64,000 nt of DNA from Flavobacterium sp. (GTDB lineage Bacteria; Bacteroidota; Bacteroidia; Flavobacteriales; Flavobacteriaceae), in contig NZ_JANXUG010000088.1 of the NCBI RefSeq assembly GCF_025352015.1, forward strand, positions 1 to 64,000, given 5' to 3'. The first letter of the stretch is position 1; each line of letters opens with the position of its first letter. Made by a program: the position numbers and the translations under genes. The notes under the pieces were generated by a model. That model was not told the DNA's origin, did no database searches, and saw nothing but the letters and a program-made list of their open reading frames with translations. Shown here one piece after another: positions 63,947 to 64,000 of the stretch.

Positions 63947-64000
63947 TTATTTTTTTATTTTAAATCGTAAACCTGCATAATACATTTGTCCAAAAACTGG
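63947..64000 (-). CDS. C-terminal end of a probable TonB-dependent receptor (partial)
   Basis: The last 17 codons before a TAA at 63,947-63,949 read PVFGQMYYAGLRFKIKK. The GxMYYAGLRFKI ending with alternating hydrophobics is the typical final beta strand of TonB-dependent outer-membrane receptors of Bacteroidota. Identity rests on this short piece and on the HMA gene that follows. Confidence 0.65.
   Translation of the reverse strand, partial: PVFGQMYYAGLRFKIKK

Overview
The window looks like chromosome of a Flavobacterium-type member of the Bacteroidota. It is AT-rich, has TTG/TAnnTTTG-type promoters and almost no Shine-Dalgarno sequences. It encodes the gliding/type IX secretion (T9SS) core GldK-GldL-GldM-GldN and several large secreted proteins ending in T9SS type A sorting domains.

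Layout. 1-5.3 kb: small proteins, urocanate hydratase (histidine degradation), a DUF4136 lipoprotein and a long aromatic amino acid hydroxylase. 5.3-23.3 kb: a co-oriented block on the minus strand with a NarL/LuxR-type response regulator at one end and a TPR-type sensor histidine kinase 10.6 kb away. Between and beyond them lie secreted proteins: an Ig-like adhesin, an FGE-fold protein, two SBBP beta-propellers, an ELWxxDGT protein broken by an in-frame TGA, lipoproteins, a PD40 propeller and a PQQ propeller. Six transcription units in this block start from the same unusual promoter: a palindrome AATACG-N8-CGTATT followed at 22 nt (once 21 nt) by TAnTTTGT. I read this as one dedicated regulon and the most interesting system in the window.

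23.4-35.2 kb is housekeeping: GSCFA protein, ABC exporter, alaS, M23 peptidase, MerR regulator, LemA/TPM cluster, der, era and an initiator tRNA. 35.2-45.5 kb is mixed: J-domain/KTSC protein, LRR protein, DUF1761, acyltransferase-like protein, AraC regulator, lipoproteins, a DoxX pseudogene, a divergent lipid kinase/App1 phosphatase pair, ABC-F ATPase and DUF983. A 447-bp gene-free stretch (45,495-45,941) holds dispersed repeats and a 21-bp minisatellite. 45.9-55.7 kb carries a FAD oxidoreductase, gldN-gldM-gldL-gldK (transcribed gldK first), an arginase-fold protein lacking its metal ligands, and topA. 56-62.7 kb carries miaB, a sigma-54-type activator, lptE, a TPR protein, secG and groES-groEL. 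The right end has a DedA protein, an HMA metal-binding protein and the last codons of a probable TonB-dependent receptor.

The T9SS core would export the type A cargo of the 6-16 kb block, so the window holds both part of the machine and a two-component-controlled set of its clients. Small repeats are frequent: tandem repeats with a 7-bp period at eight or more loci (two inside genes), three diverged copies of a GC-rich intergenic element, and an IS-end-like hairpin over the alaS stop codon.
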